Assembly: GCA_002897695.1 (NCBI GenBank)
Contig: BDTG01000019.1
Coordinates: 77,022 to 141,021, forward strand
Direction of reading: 5' to 3'
DNA: 64,000 bases
Origin: a bacterium BMS3Abin14
Lineage (GTDB): Bacteria; BMS3Abin14
Part shown: in pieces, positions 62,155-64,000 of the stretch
Layout of the letters: the number at the start of each line of letters is the position of its first letter
Position numbering within the stretch: the stretch's first letter is position 1
Notes under the pieces: generated by a model
The model's input: the letters and a program-made list of their open reading frames with translations, nothing else
Told to the model about the DNA's origin: nothing
Databases searched by the model: none
Program-made: the position numbers and the translations under genes

Positions 62155-62643
62155 ATGATGGATGCGGAGAAAAAAGAGAGGGACGATACGACAGAGGATA
62201 CCGAAAAATCCCAGGGCAACGCGGCCGAGGGCCTGCTGAAGGAGTTCTGGGGCAAGGTCGTGGAGTATGCGAGCCTCGGGGCCGAAGAGGCGTCGAAGGT
62301 TTCATCCACCGCCAAGATGAGGGTGGACATTGAAACGCTGAAGTTCAAGCGGGGCAAGCTTTCCAAGGTCCTGGGAGAGCGATATTTCGATGAGTGGCTT
62401 AAAGATTCATCTCTGGCGGTTAAAGAGACCAGGGATCTGCTGCGGCAGATAAAAGGGGTTGATCAGGAACTGAAAAAACTGGAGAAGGAGAGTGCAGGGA
62501 AGGGTGGGAAAACCAGGGCCGGGAAGAAGACCAAATCCGCGCCTGCACGGAAGAAGCCTGCCGCTCCGAAAAAGACTTCAGGTAAAAAAACAGCGAAGAA
62601 AGCCGCCGTCGGGAAAAAGGAGCCGACCCCCCCGCAGCCTTGA
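62155..62643 (+). CDS. Protein with histone H1-like basic C-terminal tail
   Basis: 162 residues in two parts. An N-terminal acidic, helical part (1-110), including LKFKRGKLSKVLGERYFDEW, is followed by a Lys/Ala/Pro-rich tail (111-162, repeated KK, APKK and GKK units) like bacterial H1-like proteins. ATG six bases after GGAGG. May bind nucleic acid or a membrane through the tail. No family named with confidence. The tail ends 43 bp before tRNA-Ala. Confidence 0.75.
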   Translation: MMDAEKKERDDTTEDTEKSQGNAAEGLLKEFWGKVVEYASLGAEEASKVSSTAKMRVDIETLKFKRGKLSKVLGERYFDEWLKDSSLAVKETRDLLRQIKGVDQELKKLEKESAGKGGKTRAGKKTKSAPARKKPAAPKKTSGKKTAKKAAVGKKEPTPPQP

Positions 62644-62686
62644 CACCCAATGGGTGAGGGGGTATAAAAAACGTTCTTAATCGTGT

Positions 62687-62762
62687 GGGGCTGTAGCTCA
62701 GCTGGGAGAGCGCTTGACTGGCAGTCAAGAGGTCGACGGTTCGATCCCGTTCAGCTCCACCA
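62687..62762 (+). tRNA. tRNA-Ala (anticodon GGC)
   Basis: Acceptor GGGGCTG with CAGCTCC (one G-T), D arm GCTC-AGCTGGGA-GAGC, anticodon arm CTTGA-CTGGCAG-TCAAG with GGC, T arm ACGGTTCGATCCCGT; encoded ACCA to 62762. A repeat-rich segment follows directly. Confidence 0.97.
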
Positions 62763-62791
62763 GCCTTCGCTTCCTGGCGGAAGCTACGGCT

Positions 62792-63135
62792 GGCAGGCCA
62801 TCCTTTCCGAACCGGGAAGCGATCCTCCTTCGTTCTCCGTGGTCCAAATGCTTGCCGAACTTCGGCGGACAGGAGGCTGCTTACCGAAGCCACGACCCAG
62901 ATGTGGCGACGGCGGGCGCTACGGCTTTAACCGCCGTAGCTTTAGCGAAGGCGGTTGGCAGGCCATCCTTTCCGAACCGGGAAGCGATCCTCCTTCGTTC
63001 TCCGTGGTCCAAATGCTTGCCGAACTTCGGCGGACAGGAGGCTGCTTGCCGGAGGCACCACCCAGATGTGGCGACGGCTGGCACTATGGCTTTAACCGCC
63101 GTAGCTTCAGCGAAGGTGGTTGGCAAGCCATCCTG
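62792..63135. repeat. 165-bp tandem direct repeat, about 2.1 units
   Basis: Units begin with GGCAGGCCATCCT at 62792 and 62957 and with GGCAAGCCATCCT at 63122, an exact 165-bp period. The two full units are nearly identical, with a few substitutions (for example GCTTACCGAAGC versus GCTTGCCGGAGG). The period is a multiple of three, so one frame stays open and yields a 55-residue repeat, but that frame starts inside tRNA-Ala and looks non-coding. No gene is seen between 62763 and 63219. Confidence 0.9.
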
Positions 63136-63219
63136 ACATTTTTCATGCATCCCGATCCCAAAAAATAATGGCAGATTATTTGCAAACATCACTCAAAATC
63201 CAACACAGGAGATTGAGTG

Positions 63220-63621
63220 ATGAAATATGTCTATGTCATTCAGAGTATCAACCATGTCAAACAGTACTATGTCGGCCATACACGAAAGTTGATGACTTCG
63301 CAAAAAGTCATCAACGCGTCCCGCATGGGGTGCCCAAATCAATGACGCCCATCGTAAGTCATTGATTTGTAAGGAAAGTGAAAACGACGCTTTTCACTTT
63401 CCGTGGAGCAAAAAGCCTCGAATGAACTTTTTGCGACTCTATCAAATTTGAATCGCTGCTTAAGTCAGCACAATTTTGGTCAATCGCCACATACTTCAAG
63501 ATTTAAGCCTTGGGACCTTTTGGTGGCCTTCAGAATTCCAGATGATAGAAGAGCGTTAGCATTTGAGAAGTATTTGAAATCCGGTTCCGGTCGTGCATTC
63601 GTTAATCGACACTTCAGATAG
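63220..63621 (+). pseudogene. GIY-YIG endonuclease gene interrupted by repeat copy B
   Basis: The N-terminal part reads MKYVYVIQSINHVKQYYVGH then TRKL, the start of a small GIY-YIG nuclease (VYV and YVG at the motif positions). After the repeat, the same frame continues SNLNRCLSQHNFGQSPHTSR, FKPWDLLVAF and ends FEKYLKSGSGRAFVNRHF, the usual end of this family. The insertion keeps the frame (about 150 bp) but brings a TGA at 63343-63345, so the protein is truncated. Joined, the two parts would give a normal protein of about 83 residues. Confidence 0.85.
63289..63445 (+). repeat. Structured dispersed repeat, copy B (four hairpins)
   Basis: 157-bp element, best preserved copy. Ends: TTGATGACTTCGCAAAAAGTC, and inverted TTGATAGAGTCGCAAAAAGT. 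Four hairpins: GTTGATGACTT/AAGTCATCAAC (63288-63298, 63305-63315); CAAATCAATGAC/GTCATTGATTTG (63335-63346, 63358-63369), 12 bp perfect; GGAAAGTGAAAA/TTTTCACTTTCC (63373-63384, 63391-63402), 12 bp perfect; GCAAAAAG/CTTTTTGC (63408-63415, 63427-63434). Inserted in a GIY-YIG gene. No target duplication seen. Confidence 0.85.
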
Positions 63622-63701
63622 CCCTTCCCAAACCCACCACCCGCGAACACCAGCTCAAATCCTGGTCCCGTATCAAGAAGGAAGCCCTGATCAGTGGTGA
63701 T
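63622..63701 (+). pseudogene. 3' remnant of a second GIY-YIG endonuclease gene
   Basis: In a different frame from the preceding pseudogene, the sequence reads REHQLKSWSRIKKEALISGD (63642-63701), the conserved C-terminal helix of GIY-YIG proteins (compare REKQLKxWSRxKKxALI). No start or nuclease core is present. It runs straight into a terminal fragment of the structured repeat. Confidence 0.5.
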
Positions 63702-63719
63702 AGGGTCGCAAAAAGTCCA
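63697..63719 (-). repeat. Structured repeat, terminal fragment (copy D)
   Basis: On the minus strand TGGACTTTTTGCGACCCTATCA, matching the right end of copy A (TGGACTTTTTGCGACCATATCA) with one difference in 22. I could not follow homology further inward. Confidence 0.5.
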
Positions 63720-63832
63720 GCCTGGACGGCACGAAGGTGAAGGCTAAGGCATCGAAGCGCAAAGCGATGAGTTACAGTCGCATGGAGAAGCGTGTTGAAA
63801 CAATAAATGCAAGAGTCATATAGTTCCTGTTT

Positions 63833-64000
63833 TCATTTCGATTCCCCGAGATATTTTTCGAACCTGTGGCACATGTGTTCGAAGGCCCTTAACTCGGCCT
63901 GAGTCATCTGGTCATAATGATCCGGAAGAATGCCATCATCAACCACCGATTCGGCCAGCTTTGCCAGCGGGTCGTCCTGATATTCTTCATACCAGGAAAC
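63833..64000 (-). CDS. Hypothetical protein, C-terminal part (runs off window)
   Basis: 56 codons open from the window edge to a TGA at 63833. Reads VSWYEEYQDDPLAKLAESVV, DDGILPDHYDQMTQAELRAF, EHMCHRFEKYLGESK. Acidic and helical, without membrane segment. No family recognised, and the N-terminus is outside the window. The codon pattern and absence of stops support a real gene. Confidence 0.55.
   Translation of the reverse strand, partial: VSWYEEYQDDPLAKLAESVVDDGILPDHYDQMTQAELRAFEHMCHRFEKYLGESK

Noticed and set aside
62683-63168. A 161-codon frame with a 55-residue repeat as a real repeat protein
   Set aside because: Begins inside tRNA-Ala, has no ribosome site and is explained by the 165-bp DNA repeat having a period divisible by three.
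63280-63455. Target-site duplication around repeat copy B
   Set aside because: Flanks (CACGAAAG and ATTTGAATC) show no direct repeat of useful length.
63698-63830. Full-length copy of the structured repeat at the end of the window
   Set aside because: Only the terminal 22 bases match; internal hairpins could not be aligned.

Overview
The window is a chromosomal segment around a replication origin. The content is typical of a Gram-negative bacterium resembling Desulfuromonadales/Geobacter (Desulfobacterota in the broad sense). The reasons are the gene order rpmH-rnpA-yidD-yidC-mnmE-mnmG-rsmG-parA-parB-bactofilin-atp on one side of dnaA and dnaN-recF-gyrB-gyrA on the other, the murA-hisG-his block beside prmC-prfA-DUF1385-thyX-rpmE-rho-coaE, a flavin-dependent thymidylate synthase, sigma-54 regulation, and a porin plus multihaem cytochrome cluster. 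The taxon is inferred from organisation only.

Layout. 1-13.9 kb (minus strand): histidine biosynthesis (hisI partial, F, A, H, B, C, D, G), then murA, prmC, prfA, a DUF1385 membrane protein, thyX, rpmE, rho, a decaying GAF/GGDEF gene and coaE. 14-15 kb: bioY, a small membrane protein and tRNA-Pro(CGG). 15-23.4 kb (minus): a complete F1Fo ATP synthase set (atpI-like, B, two c genes, b', b, delta, alpha, gamma, beta, epsilon). One c gene is a fusion of three c hairpins of which only the first keeps the ion-binding glutamate. The normal c subunit has the two-carboxylate pattern linked to sodium binding. 23.4-32.6 kb (minus): bactofilin, parB, parA, rsmG, mnmG (with a perfect parS at its start codon), mnmE, yidC, yidD, rnpA and rpmH. 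32.6-42.4 kb: a bipartite oriC flanking dnaA, then dnaN, recF, gyrB and gyrA (plus).

42.4-64 kb is accessory. It holds a repeat lipoprotein, a succinate-semialdehyde-type dehydrogenase and a single-domain response regulator. A regulatory block follows: a membrane histidine kinase, an orphan peptide-type solute-binding protein, a 30-residue secreted peptide gene behind a strong -24/-12 promoter with two palindromic upstream sites, and a sigma-54 activator. Small proteins come next, then a three-gene porin-cytochrome cluster likely to carry electrons across the outer membrane, serA, a Nudix hydrolase, an envelope cluster (beta-propeller-like lipoprotein, small membrane protein, protein with eight 37-residue repeats), a histone-H1-tailed protein and tRNA-Ala(GGC). 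The last kilobase is repeat-rich, with a 165-bp tandem repeat and two broken GIY-YIG endonuclease genes.

A dispersed, structured repeat links distant parts of the window. Full copies lie at 21036-21218 and 63289-63445, a diverged partial copy at 25897-25987 and a terminal fragment at 63697-63719. A full copy folds into four consecutive hairpins, with base-pair changes preserved between copies. One copy forms the stop codon of atpE, one contains the stop codon of rsmG, and one interrupts a GIY-YIG gene.
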